Origin: DASYLJ01 sp036009625
GTDB taxonomy: Bacteria; Desulfobacterota; Binatia; DP-6
NCBI GenBank assembly: GCA_036009625.1
Contig: DASYLJ010000090.1
Coordinates: 19,780-83,779 of the forward strand
Length of the DNA stretch: 64,000 bases
Direction of reading: 5' to 3'
The notes under the pieces are model-generated. The model was given only the letters and a program-made list of their open reading frames with translations, was not told the origin of the DNA and did no database searches. The position numbers and the translations under genes are program-made. Positions 27,259 to 35,043 of the stretch are shown one piece after another. Each line of letters starts with the position of its first letter. The first letter of the stretch is position 1.

Positions 27259-27446
27259 CAGTCGGCGTCGCGCACGAGCATACGTGCCGGATCGAAGGGC
27301 TCGACGTCGCCGAGATCGAGCGCGGCGAGCGCGTCGAGCGCCGTCACCATGGGGCCGGCGAGGACGGCGATCATCGGTACCACCGCGTCCGGCAACTGCA
27401 CTCCGGCGGCCAGAAGGCGCTGGCGGAAGCCGTCGAGGTCGTCCAT
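27258..27446 (-). CDS. small GatC/AtzG-like partner of the amidase
   Basis: 62-residue protein directly upstream of and coupled to the amidase (TGATG junction). It has an N-terminal helix and an acidic C-terminal stretch ending in proline (LGDVEPFDPARML), as in GatC and AtzG, which wrap around and stabilise their amidase. Homology is suggested by size, position and pattern only. Confidence 0.6.
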   Translation of the reverse strand: MDDLDGFRQRLLAAGVQLPDAVVPMIAVLAGPMVTALDALAALDLGDVEPFDPARMLVRDAD

Positions 27447-27497
27447 CGAGCGCTGCTTAGCGCCGCTGCGGGTCGTGGCGCAATGGGATCCGTGTCG

Positions 27498-28616
27498 TCA
27501 CGGCTTGCCGCCCATCGGGTAGCTGCCACTGCTGCTGCGGCCGGTGCTGGTGCCGGTACGCCCGTCGACCGCGTGCGTGCCGCTCCCGCCGCCCTCGTGA
27601 CTCCCCTGGCCGTCGCCCGACGCCGGTCGCTCGGCGCGCGCCGGACGATCGCCGCCGCGGTTGCCTCCGCCGCCGCCGTCACCACGCGGGGCCATCGGCC
27701 GCACGTCACCGTGCCACGCACCCGATCCGTTCGACTGCACGCCCGGACGCTGCGCCGGCGCATTCGGCACCGCGCGGGTCACCGTTCCGGGCTCGTGACG
27801 TCGCTCGTGCACGGGTGGCGGCAGCGGCGGCTCCGGCTGGCGCACCGCCGGACGATCGCCCGACGACGGCGCCGGTCGTCGCGTGATGGAGACGTCGTCG
27901 TCGTCGCGATCGGAGCGACGATGATCGTCCTGGTCGGGACCCGGCCGACGACGATCGCTGCCGCGGCGATCCATCGACTCCAGCTCACGCCGATGCCATG
28001 GCGCCAGCGTCTCCGCGGGTCGGTCGCCGTACTGGCGTACCGGATGACGGGTGACGCGCTCGATGCGCTGGCGATCGACGCGGTCGACGCGATGCTCGGA
28101 CCAGGAATCGCGCACGTGCCCTGGAAGACGTCCGTGCGGGACGTATGCCGAGCGCAGGCGCGGATTGCAGAACTGATCGTCGCGCACGAAGAAGTAGTCG
28201 TCGAAGCCGGCGCGCCAGCCGAACGGCCCGAGCGGCGCCCAACCGACATAGCCGTCGTCGTAGACCCAATCGACCCATGCGGGTCCCCACACCCTGCCGG
28301 GCACCCATACCCAGCCGTAGCTCGGTGCCAGCGCCCAGCGGCCATAGTGGAAGGTCCACGCCCACGGCTCGTACGACACCCACGTCCAGCCGTACGCCGT
28401 CCACACCCACTGGCCGTCGGAATAGGGCGCCCATCCGTAGGCGACGCTCGGACGCCACACCCGGCCGTAGGTCGGGATGTCGTCCCAGGTGCCATGCGGG
28501 GCGAGCGACGCCTCGTAGCCGTCGGGGTCGGGTCCGTCGTCGTACGGATAGTCCTGTGCGACGGCGGCGCCGGCGAGGACGGTGACGACGATCAGCGATG
28601 CGAGCCAGGTGCGCAT
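27498..28616 (-). CDS. DUF6600-type YXWXPY secreted protein
   Basis: 372-residue exported protein. Signal peptide MRTWLASLIVVTVLAGAAVA. Residues about 35-150 form the aromatic domain with repeats such as YGWAPYSDGQWVWTAYGWTW, HYGRWALAPSYGWVWVPG and VGWAPLGPFGW. The rest is low complexity: arginine/aspartate-rich, then proline-rich, then glycine/serine-rich. The domain often accompanies FecR-like envelope proteins; the function is unknown. Start chosen at 28616 to place the signal peptide first. Confidence 0.8.
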   Translation of the reverse strand: MRTWLASLIVVTVLAGAAVAQDYPYDDGPDPDGYEASLAPHGTWDDIPTYGRVWRPSVAYGWAPYSDGQWVWTAYGWTWVSYEPWAWTFHYGRWALAPSYGWVWVPGRVWGPAWVDWVYDDGYVGWAPLGPFGWRAGFDDYFFVRDDQFCNPRLRSAYVPHGRLPGHVRDSWSEHRVDRVDRQRIERVTRHPVRQYGDRPAETLAPWHRRELESMDRRGSDRRRPGPDQDDHRRSDRDDDDVSITRRPAPSSGDRPAVRQPEPPLPPPVHERRHEPGTVTRAVPNAPAQRPGVQSNGSGAWHGDVRPMAPRGDGGGGGNRGGDRPARAERPASGDGQGSHEGGGSGTHAVDGRTGTSTGRSSSGSYPMGGKP

Positions 28617-28655
28617 GAGGATCGGCAACACGGCCAGTGGCCGTATGTTCCGATC

Positions 28656-30659
28656 CTACTCGAAGTCGAACTCTTCGACGACCTGCAATCCTCGCAAGAT
28701 CGTGGGAGGGAATCCTTCGACGAAGCGCGACGGCTTGCCGAGCACCATGCCCGTTGCGCGGTCGTAGATGTCGATCGGATACGTCAGGTAGAGGTGCTCC
28801 TTCGCGCGCGTGACGGCGACGTAGAGCAGGCGACGCTCCTCCTCCACTTCCTCCTGATCGTGGAGGTTGTGGTACGACGGGAAGCGGCCGTCGACGAGGC
28901 CGATGACGAACACCACGCGCCACTCGAGGCCCTTCGCCGAGTGGATGGTGGAGAGCGTCAGCATGCCTTCGTCGACCTCGGCGGCGAGCACGTCGCCGAC
29001 GCTGTCGGTGGGCGGCTCGAGCGCCATGTCGGTGAGCAGGCTGCTCAACGTGCGGTAGCGCGCGGCGATGGTGAGGAAGTGCTCGAGGTCTTTCTCGCGC
29101 TTCGGGTAGTCCTCGGGATGCAGATGCCGCAGCATCGGCGCGTAGAAGCCGACGACGCGCGCTACCTGCTCCTCGGGCGATATCTCCTCGGGGGCGATCT
29201 CGCGCAGCAGCTCGGCGAGACGTCCGAGCTCCTTCGAGTACGCGCCGCGCTTCGGATAGTCCGCCAGCAACGCGGCTGCCTGCGCGATGTCGGCGGCCGC
29301 CGCACCGACGTGACGGAACACGTCGTCGGCGGTCTTCGGTCCGAGCCCGTCGAGCAGCAGCAGCATGCGGTGCCAGGACACGGCGTCGCGTGGGTTCGCC
29401 ACCACGCGGAGGTGGGCGAGGACGTCCTTCACGTGCGCGGTCTCGATGAACTTGAAGCCGCCGCGCTTGACGAACGGGATGTCGTGGCGCTGCAGCTCGA
29501 GCTCGAGGTCGAACGAGTGGTAGCTCGAGCGGAAGAGCACCGCCATCTCATCGAGCGACACGCCCTCCTCACGCAGCTCGAGGATGCGCTGCGAGACGAA
29601 GCGCGACTGGTTGCGCTCGTCGGCGGCGCGCACCAGCAGCGGAATGCGACTGCCCGGGTTGCGCGCGCGCAGCACCTTGGTGTGCTTCTCGGGGGCGCGG
29701 TCGATGATGCCGTTGGCGAGCTGCAGGATGGGCGCAGTGGAGCGGTAGTTCTCCTCGAGCTTGATGAGCTGCGTGCCGGGGAAGAGCTCGGTGAACTCCA
29801 TGATGTTGCGGAAGTCGGCGCCGCGGAACGAGTAGATGCTCTGGCTGTCGTCGCCGACCGCCATCACGTTGTCGTGCGTGACGGCGAGCCCGCGCACGAT
29901 CTCCGCCTGCAGGCGGTTCGTGTCCTGATACTCGTCCACCATGATGTAGCGATACGTCCGCGACAGCTGCTCGGCCGCCTCGGGGACGTCGCGCACGAGG
30001 TCGCGCAACAGCACCAGCAGGTCGTCGTAGTCGACCAGGCTGCGCTCGCGCTTGTACTTCGTGTACTGCTCGCCGAGCCGCACCAGCTCGTCGAGATGGT
30101 CGGCGAGGTGCCCGTAGTCGTCCTCGATGAGGTCGGCGACGCTGGTGCTGCGGTTCACCGCCATGCTGAGGATCTCGAGGATGGCGTTCTTACGCGGGAA
30201 GCGTCGATCTTTGCGGTCGAGGCCGGCGCGGCTGCGCAGCAGGTTCACCAGGTCTTCGGAGTCGCTGCGGTCGAGGATGGTGAAGCCGGGCTCGAGACCG
30301 ACGTGACGTCCCTGCCGGCGCAGCACCGCGTTGGCGAAGGAGTGGAACGTGCCGCCGGAGACGCGGTCGCAGTTGCCGCCGACCAGCGTCGAGGCGCGAC
30401 CGAGCATTTCCTCCGACGCCTTGCGGGTGAACGTCAGCAGCAGGATCTGGCCCGGCGGGACGCCGCTCTCGACGAGGCGTGCGACGCGATAAACCAGCGT
30501 GCGCGTCTTGCCGCTGCCGGCGCCGGCGATGACGAGCACGGGGCCGGCGAGCGTCGTCGCGGCGGCATGCTGCGCCTCGTTCAGCTCACCAGCGTAGTCG
30601 ATGCGATAGCGCTGCGACGGCTGGGCATCGGGGCGCGAGCGGAGGGTGTAGGTATCCAT
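28656..30659 (-). CDS. UvrD/Rep/PcrA-type superfamily 1 DNA helicase
   Basis: 667-residue SF1A 3'-5' helicase. Motif I is IAGAGSGKTRTLVYR, Ia LTFTRKASEEML, II MVDEYQDTN, III AVGDDSQSIYSFRGA, IV LEENYRSTAPIL, V TIHSAKGLEWRVVFV and VI LLYVAVTRAKEHLYL. Length is close to UvrD/PcrA although the C-terminal region is short. Likely involved in repair or replication restart; the nearby Ku gene on the other strand is unrelated by operon. Confidence 0.92.
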   Translation of the reverse strand: MDTYTLRSRPDAQPSQRYRIDYAGELNEAQHAAATTLAGPVLVIAGAGSGKTRTLVYRVARLVESGVPPGQILLLTFTRKASEEMLGRASTLVGGNCDRVSGGTFHSFANAVLRRQGRHVGLEPGFTILDRSDSEDLVNLLRSRAGLDRKDRRFPRKNAILEILSMAVNRSTSVADLIEDDYGHLADHLDELVRLGEQYTKYKRERSLVDYDDLLVLLRDLVRDVPEAAEQLSRTYRYIMVDEYQDTNRLQAEIVRGLAVTHDNVMAVGDDSQSIYSFRGADFRNIMEFTELFPGTQLIKLEENYRSTAPILQLANGIIDRAPEKHTKVLRARNPGSRIPLLVRAADERNQSRFVSQRILELREEGVSLDEMAVLFRSSYHSFDLELELQRHDIPFVKRGGFKFIETAHVKDVLAHLRVVANPRDAVSWHRMLLLLDGLGPKTADDVFRHVGAAAADIAQAAALLADYPKRGAYSKELGRLAELLREIAPEEISPEEQVARVVGFYAPMLRHLHPEDYPKREKDLEHFLTIAARYRTLSSLLTDMALEPPTDSVGDVLAAEVDEGMLTLSTIHSAKGLEWRVVFVIGLVDGRFPSYHNLHDQEEVEEERRLLYVAVTRAKEHLYLTYPIDIYDRATGMVLGKPSRFVEGFPPTILRGLQVVEEFDFE

Positions 30660-30746
30660 TCCGGTCGAAGGGACGGTTCTACAGCGATCACCGGATGCCG
30701 TCGAGCGAGGCGTTCCGCGCGCGCGTTTTCGTGTATAGGAGGCCGT

Positions 30747-30965
30747 GTGCGACCCGAGCTCGACCTGCGCGGCGTGCAGTGCCCGCTCTCGTGGGCGAAG
30801 GCGCGCGTCTGGCTCGAGACGCGCTCACGCGGCGAGGAAGTGGCGCTGCGACTCGACGATCCGCGCGGCGCGCGCGATCTTCCGCGCGCCGCGGAGGCGT
30901 CGGGCCATCACGTCGTCGACGTCACGCCGATCGACGGTGGATGGATCGTCCGGTTGGAGGTTTGA
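30747..30965 (+). CDS. tusA: TusA/SirA-family sulfur carrier protein
   Basis: 72-residue protein with the family signature LDLRGVQCPLSWAKARVWLE; the cysteine-proline pair is the persulfide site. The start is GTG 30747, four bases after the ribosome site AGGAGG at 30737-30742. It moves sulfur in tRNA thiolation or redox sulfur metabolism; the partner enzyme is not in the window. First of four same-strand genes leading to ku. Confidence 0.82.
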   Translation: MRPELDLRGVQCPLSWAKARVWLETRSRGEEVALRLDDPRGARDLPRAAEASGHHVVDVTPIDGGWIVRLEV

Positions 30966-30999
30966 CATGCGCACGCGCTCTGGGGTTTCGTAATTTCCC

Positions 31000-31887
31000 A
31001 TGCCTGCACGCTCTATCGGCTCCGCCACCGTGAGCTTCGGACTGGTGTCCATTCCTGTACGACTCTACGTCGCGACCCACTCCGAGCAGCCATCCTTCAA
31101 CCAGATCCACCAGGAATGCGGGTCGCGCATCAAGCAGCAGATCTTCTGCCCGCGCTGTGATCGCGTCGTCGAGCGTCGCGAGCTGGTGAAGGGACGCGAG
31201 GTCGGCAAGGAACAGTACGTGCTCTTCACCGACGACGAGCTGAAGGCGCTCGAAGTCGCCGCCAGCCAGTCGATCGACATCCACGAGTTCGTGCCGCTCG
31301 CCGCCGTCGACCCGGTGTACTTCGAGAACACGCACTACCTCGGTCCCGACAAGGGCGGCGACAAGGCGTACCAGCTGCTCGCGGAAGCCATGCGCGAAAC
31401 CGCCATGGTGGCGCTCGCGCAGCACGTCACGCGCGGCAAGGAGCACCTCGTGCTCATCCGTCCGCTGCGCGACGGGCTGGCGCTGCACACGCTCTACTAC
31501 GCCGACGAGGTGCGCGCCTTCGACGAGGTCGACCGTGGCGCCACCGTCACCGTCAAGCCCGGCGAGGCGCAGCTGGCGCGCAAGCTCATCGAGCAGCTCA
31601 CGACGGACGGCTTCAATCCCGAGCAGTACCGCGACCACTATCGCGACCGGCTGCAGCAGGTGATCGATCAGAAGCTCGCCGGCGACGTCGTAGTCGCACC
31701 CGACGTTCCCGCTCCGCGCGGGCAGGTCATCGACCTGATGGAAGCGTTGAAGCAGAGCCTCGCCCGCGAGGGCGGTCGTCGTACCGCATCCGAGCCCGCC
31801 GCCGAAGCGGCGGACGTTCCGAAGCGTCGCGCGGCCGGTGGTGGCGGCGACGGCGCGCGTCCTCGCGGCGGCGGCAAGAAGAAATAG
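31000..31887 (+). CDS. ku: Ku DNA-end-binding protein (bacterial NHEJ)
   Basis: 295-residue bacterial Ku. It opens with the conserved IGSATVSFGLVSIPVRLY and continues with CPRCDRVVERRELVKG, FEFVPLAAVDPVYFENTHYL-type core residues and LVLIRPLRDGLALHTLYY. The C-terminus is Lys/Arg/Gly-rich, as in Ku proteins that bind DNA or LigD through the tail. No ligD or other NHEJ ligase lies within the window. The stop overlaps the MerR/TPR start by one base, so the two are translationally coupled. Confidence 0.93.
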   Translation: MPARSIGSATVSFGLVSIPVRLYVATHSEQPSFNQIHQECGSRIKQQIFCPRCDRVVERRELVKGREVGKEQYVLFTDDELKALEVAASQSIDIHEFVPLAAVDPVYFENTHYLGPDKGGDKAYQLLAEAMRETAMVALAQHVTRGKEHLVLIRPLRDGLALHTLYYADEVRAFDEVDRGATVTVKPGEAQLARKLIEQLTTDGFNPEQYRDHYRDRLQQVIDQKLAGDVVVAPDVPAPRGQVIDLMEALKQSLAREGGRRTASEPAAEAADVPKRRAAGGGGDGARPRGGGKKK

Positions 31888-32750
31888 TGGCGGCACCACA
31901 CGTGAGCGGGGTGGCCGAGGCCCACTTCGATACCGCGCAGGCGGCGCGGATCGTGGGCCTCCCGCTCGGTCGGCTCCGCCAGTGCGTGCGCGCCGGCCTG
32001 GTCGCCCCCGAGCGCGACGGCCGCGGTCGACTCCGTTTCGACTTCCTCGATCTCGTGCTGCTGCGCACGACGCGCGCCCTCCTCGAGCAGCACGTCCCGC
32101 TCACCAAGATCGGCCGCGTCCTGCGCTCGCTGCGCCGGCAGATCGGCGATCGGCCCCTCACCCGCCTGAGCGTCTTCAAAGAGGGCGCGCGCGTGGTGGC
32201 GTACGACGGCAGCAACCGCTGGCAGCCCGAGTCGGGGCAGCTGCTCTTCAACTTCGACGCCGACCGCGTCGCGCGCAAGCACGCCAGCGTCGCCAAGCTG
32301 CCCGAGCCGCAGAAGACGCGCCTCCCCGCGCTCACCTCCGAGCAGTGGTGCGACCTCGCCATGGACATCGAGGACAGCTCGCCGCTCGAGGCGCGCGCCG
32401 CGTACCACCACGCCCTCGACCTCGACCCGACCAACGTCGTCGCGCGCATCAACCTCGGGCGCCTGCTGCACGGCGACGGCAATCTCGTCGGCGCCGAGTC
32501 GCACTTCCGCGACGCCGTCCGCTACGATCCGGATTACGGGCTCGCCTGGTACAACCTCGGCGTCGTGCTCGAGGACGCACATCGCCCCGACGAGGCGCTG
32601 CCGTGCTACGAGGAGGGGGTGCGCACCGACCCCACACTGGCCGACGCCCATTGGAACCTGAGCCTGCTCTACGAGAAGGCCGGGCGTCACCAGGACGCCA
32701 TCCGTCACCTCGCCGTCTACCGGCGGCTGTCGACGGACCCCGCGCGCTGA
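31887..32750 (+). CDS. MerR-like HTH + TPR repeat protein
   Basis: 287-residue protein. Residues about 12-85 form a MerR-type winged helix (TAQAARIVGLPLGRLRQCVR then LRFDFLDLVLLRTTRALLEQ). Residues about 150-287 contain three to four TPR units (ARAAYHHALDLDPTNVVARI, AESHFRDAVRYDPDYGLAWY, ALPCYEEGVRTDPTLADAHW). GTG start at 31887 overlaps the ku stop. It may regulate or scaffold DNA-end repair with Ku; that is inference from coupling only. Confidence 0.85.
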   Translation: MAAPHVSGVAEAHFDTAQAARIVGLPLGRLRQCVRAGLVAPERDGRGRLRFDFLDLVLLRTTRALLEQHVPLTKIGRVLRSLRRQIGDRPLTRLSVFKEGARVVAYDGSNRWQPESGQLLFNFDADRVARKHASVAKLPEPQKTRLPALTSEQWCDLAMDIEDSSPLEARAAYHHALDLDPTNVVARINLGRLLHGDGNLVGAESHFRDAVRYDPDYGLAWYNLGVVLEDAHRPDEALPCYEEGVRTDPTLADAHWNLSLLYEKAGRHQDAIRHLAVYRRLSTDPAR

Positions 32751-33469
32751 TGGCGCGCGCGACCACCGGGCCGCGGTTCCTCGTCGGCACCTCGGGCTAC
32801 AGCTATGCCCCCTGGCGCGGGAAGTTCTACCCGAAGGACATCGCCAGCGACGAGATGCTCAAGTTCTACTCGAGCGTCTTCGGTACGGTCGAGATCAACC
32901 ACAGCTTCTACCGCATGCCGACGCCGCCGCTGCTGACGACCTGGCGCCGGCAGACGCCATTGCGGTTCCGGTTCGCGCTGAAGGCCCCGCAGCGCATCAC
33001 GCATCACCTCCGCCTGAAAGACGCGGCCGAACCGGCGCGGGAGTTCATCCGGCGCGCCGACACGCTCGGCGAGAAGCTCGGACCGCTCCTCTTCCAGCTG
33101 CCGCCGCACCTGCGCGCCGATTGCGAGCGCCTGGAGGAATTCCTCCGCGTGCTGCCCCAGGGTTCGGAGCCGGTCTTCGAGTTCCGGCATGCGAGCTGGT
33201 TCACGGAAGAGGTGTACGGCGTCCTGGCAGCGCATCGCGCGGCGCTGTGCATCGCCGACACGGAGAGCCTCACGACGCCCCTCGTCGCCACCGCGCCGTT
33301 CGGCTACGTGCGGCTACGGCGCGACGACTACTCGCCCGCCGAGCTCGCCGACTGGGCCGGGAAGCTGAAAGAGATCACGCGCTGGAAGCGTGTCTACGTC
33401 TTTCTGAAGCACGACGAGGCCGGACGCGCCCCCGAGCTCGCGAGCGCATTCATCGGCGCGCTCGGCTAG
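32750..33469 (+). CDS. DUF72 family protein
   Basis: 239-residue TIM-barrel-like DUF72 (YecE) protein. Signature segments are GTSGYSYAPWRGKFYP at the N-terminus, EINHSFYRMP (about residue 46) and FEFRHASWF (about residue 144). ATG overlaps the preceding stop by one base, and the 3' end overlaps the convergent Fe-S gene. Biochemical role unknown in the family. Confidence 0.9.
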   Translation: MARATTGPRFLVGTSGYSYAPWRGKFYPKDIASDEMLKFYSSVFGTVEINHSFYRMPTPPLLTTWRRQTPLRFRFALKAPQRITHHLRLKDAAEPAREFIRRADTLGEKLGPLLFQLPPHLRADCERLEEFLRVLPQGSEPVFEFRHASWFTEEVYGVLAAHRAALCIADTESLTTPLVATAPFGYVRLRRDDYSPAELADWAGKLKEITRWKRVYVFLKHDEAGRAPELASAFIGALG

Positions 33470-34173
33470 TCGCGCGCGAGCACGTCCATCGTCGCCCGCG
33501 CCGAGGCCTGGTGAAAGGCCATCGCCTCGGAAGGGTAGCGATGCGCGCGGCCGTACACGCAGTCGACGCGTGCGTGGCACTGGCCGGCGCACTCGTCGAC
33601 CGGCTGCAGTCGGTAGGCCATGCAGCGCGGAACGTCCCAGCCCGTCGTGCCGACGGCCCCGGCCGGACATGCGGAGATGCACGGGCGCTCGACGCACGCC
33701 GGGCAGGGATCGAAGGCGGGCACGGGACTCGGGTCGAGCGTCTCGGGCAGCAGCACCGCCGCGCGCAGTGCCATCCAGGGCCCGTACTCCGGATGCACCA
33801 GCATCCCGAGCAGGCTGCGCCGTCCGAGCCCCGCGCATTCGGCCAGGTGGACGAAAGAGACCGGCGTGCCGGGATGATCGAACGGATAGACCACGCGCGC
33901 ACCAGCGGGCAGCGGATCGAGCGCCTGCGTCACGACGGTGCGCGTGAAGGCATCGAGCGGATCGGGCCCCATCATCTCGGCGCGCTGGAACGCGTCCCAG
34001 AAGGCGCGGCCACCGTTGCCGATGACGATGGCGCTCCGCATTCCGGGCGCAATGTGGGCAAGCCGATGCGGCGCCGGGACGGTCGCATCGTAGGTGGCTG
34101 CCGATGCCACGCCGAGCAGGTCGAGGCCCATCGGCACGAGCCGCGCGCGCAGTCCGTCGAGGGGGGCGCTCAT
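33466..34173 (-). CDS. 4Fe-4S ferredoxin-type protein (QueG-like C-region)
   Basis: 235-residue soluble protein. The C-terminal half has a cysteine-rich ferredoxin motif, DPCPACVERPCISACPAGAV, then further cysteines (PRCMAYRL, CAGQCHARVDCVYG). The architecture recalls the iron-sulfur part of QueG/DUF1730 proteins, but it is shorter and lacks obvious cobalamin-binding features, so epoxyqueuosine reductase is not claimed. Its start lies inside the SCP2 promoter candidate. Confidence 0.7.
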   Translation of the reverse strand: MSAPLDGLRARLVPMGLDLLGVASAATYDATVPAPHRLAHIAPGMRSAIVIGNGGRAFWDAFQRAEMMGPDPLDAFTRTVVTQALDPLPAGARVVYPFDHPGTPVSFVHLAECAGLGRRSLLGMLVHPEYGPWMALRAAVLLPETLDPSPVPAFDPCPACVERPCISACPAGAVGTTGWDVPRCMAYRLQPVDECAGQCHARVDCVYGRAHRYPSEAMAFHQASARATMDVLARD

Positions 34174-34174
34174 C

Positions 34175-34204
34175 TTGACAACATCCGCGAACCTAGCCTA
34201 CCTA
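34175..34204 (+). promoter_or_regulatory. candidate promoter of the SCP2 gene
   Basis: Perfect TTGACA at 34175-34180, 18 bases, then TACCTA at 34199-34204. The predicted start at about 34211 leaves a 36-base leader containing the ribosome site GAGGAGG at 34231-34237. Confidence 0.45.
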
Positions 34205-34246
34205 AGCCGGTCAGCCCCCACCACCACAACGAGGAGGAGTTTGTTC

Positions 34247-34570
34247 ATGACCCCCAAGGATATTTTCGAAGCGATGCCCGCGCAGCTCGACGCCAATGCA
34301 GCCAAGGGCGTGAATGCCACCATCCAGTTCAACCTGAGCGGTGACAATGGCGGTCAGTGGTACGTGACCATCAAGGACGGCAAGGCCGAGGTGAGCCAGG
34401 GCACCGCGCCTTCCGCCAACATGACCATGTCGATGGCCGCCCAGGACTACGTCGACATGACCACCGGCAAGCTGAACGGCCAGATGGCGTTCATGAGCGG
34501 CAAGCTCAAGATCTCGGGCGACATGGGTCTCGCAATGAAGATGCAGACCCTCTTCAAGCGCCCGGCCTGA
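34247..34570 (+). CDS. SCP2 sterol-carrier-domain protein
   Basis: 107-residue stand-alone SCP2 fold with a hydrophobic lipid-binding cavity. It has the WYVTIKDGKAEVSQG strand, the MTMSMAAQDYVDMTTGKL helix and the C-terminal MSGKLKISGDMGLAMKM loop typical of the family. Strong ribosome site 34231-34237. It may carry acyl-CoA or sterol-like lipids, in keeping with the SCP-x fusion and acyl-CoA dehydrogenases elsewhere in the window. Followed by a terminator hairpin and element copy 1. Confidence 0.9.
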   Translation: MTPKDIFEAMPAQLDANAAKGVNATIQFNLSGDNGGQWYVTIKDGKAEVSQGTAPSANMTMSMAAQDYVDMTTGKLNGQMAFMSGKLKISGDMGLAMKMQTLFKRPA

Positions 34571-34594
34571 AGCAGCCCTCGCTGTAGTGCGACG

Positions 34595-34624
34595 AGCCGG
34601 ATGGACCTCACGGTCCATCCGGCT
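34595..34624 (+). terminator. rho-independent-type terminator after the SCP2 gene
   Basis: Perfect 13-bp stem (AGCCGGATGGACC with GGTCCATCCGGCT) and a four-base loop at 34608-34611, followed by ACTAATTT. It starts 24 bases after the SCP2 stop. The T-run is short. Confidence 0.6.
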
Positions 34625-34636
34625 ACTAATTTGTGC

Positions 34637-34740
34637 GGCCCAAGACCGTGTCTTGGGCCGGGGCGAGAGTGAGGCGGGCGTTTCCGCGCGACCATGGTGC
34701 CGCGGCCGGCGAAGCCGGCGCGGCATGAGTGGCACGCAGG
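34637..34740 (+). repeat. tripartite intergenic element, copy 1
   Basis: Hairpin 1: GGCCCAAGAC/GTCTTGGGCC, 10 bp, 3-base loop. Then the box GGGGCGAGAGTG, a spacer with CGCGCGACC, and hairpin 2 at 34698-34725 (left arm TGCCGCGGCCGGC, loop GAA, right arm GCCGGCGCGGCA, one bulged G). The end resembles GTACGCCCG (here GCACGCAGG). Same orientation as SCP2. Two further copies lie at 41799-41901 and 55691-55795. Confidence 0.8.
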
Positions 34741-34758
34741 CTGGGAACGCCGAACGCT

Positions 34759-35043
34759 TCAGCGCGGCGGGAGACGCCGGAGGATCTCGGCCAGGGCGAT
34801 CAGGGTCGAGCCGGTCGTGAGGCCGACGAAGAGGCCGGCGACGGCGGCCACCAGCAGGGCCCAGTGTCGTCCGGCGGCGGCCCAGTATTCGGCCTGGAAG
34901 ATGGCGTGATTGGGGTGACGCTCGTAGGCGGCGACGATCTCGTAGTAGTTCGCGTCGCCGACGAACTGGACGCTGCACACGATGGCCGCGACGACGCCGA
35001 GCAGGAGCACGACGACGCCGAGGACGCGCAGCCAGGTGATCAC
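34759..35043 (-). CDS. small two-helix membrane protein, unknown
   Basis: 94-residue protein with two predicted membrane helices (LRVLGVVVLLLGVVAAIVC, and LLVAAVAGLFVGLTTGSTLI near the end) separated by a polar loop with NYYEIVAAYERHPNHAIF. The GTG start at 35043 overlaps the acetyltransferase stop as GTGA, so it is translated with it. No recognised family. Confidence 0.6.
   Translation of the reverse strand: MITWLRVLGVVVLLLGVVAAIVCSVQFVGDANYYEIVAAYERHPNHAIFQAEYWAAAGRHWALLVAAVAGLFVGLTTGSTLIALAEILRRLPPR

Noticed and set aside
27483..30965. 1160-residue open frame on the plus strand
   Set aside because: It lies antisense to the DUF6600 and helicase genes and has low-complexity Arg/Asp/Val composition. 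Only its last 72 residues (tusA, from 30747) are real.
34694..34760. Short peptides containing VPRPAKPARH found at all three element copies
   Set aside because: They are translations of the conserved hairpin 2 of the element; frames differ in context and have no start or ribosome site, so coding is unlikely.
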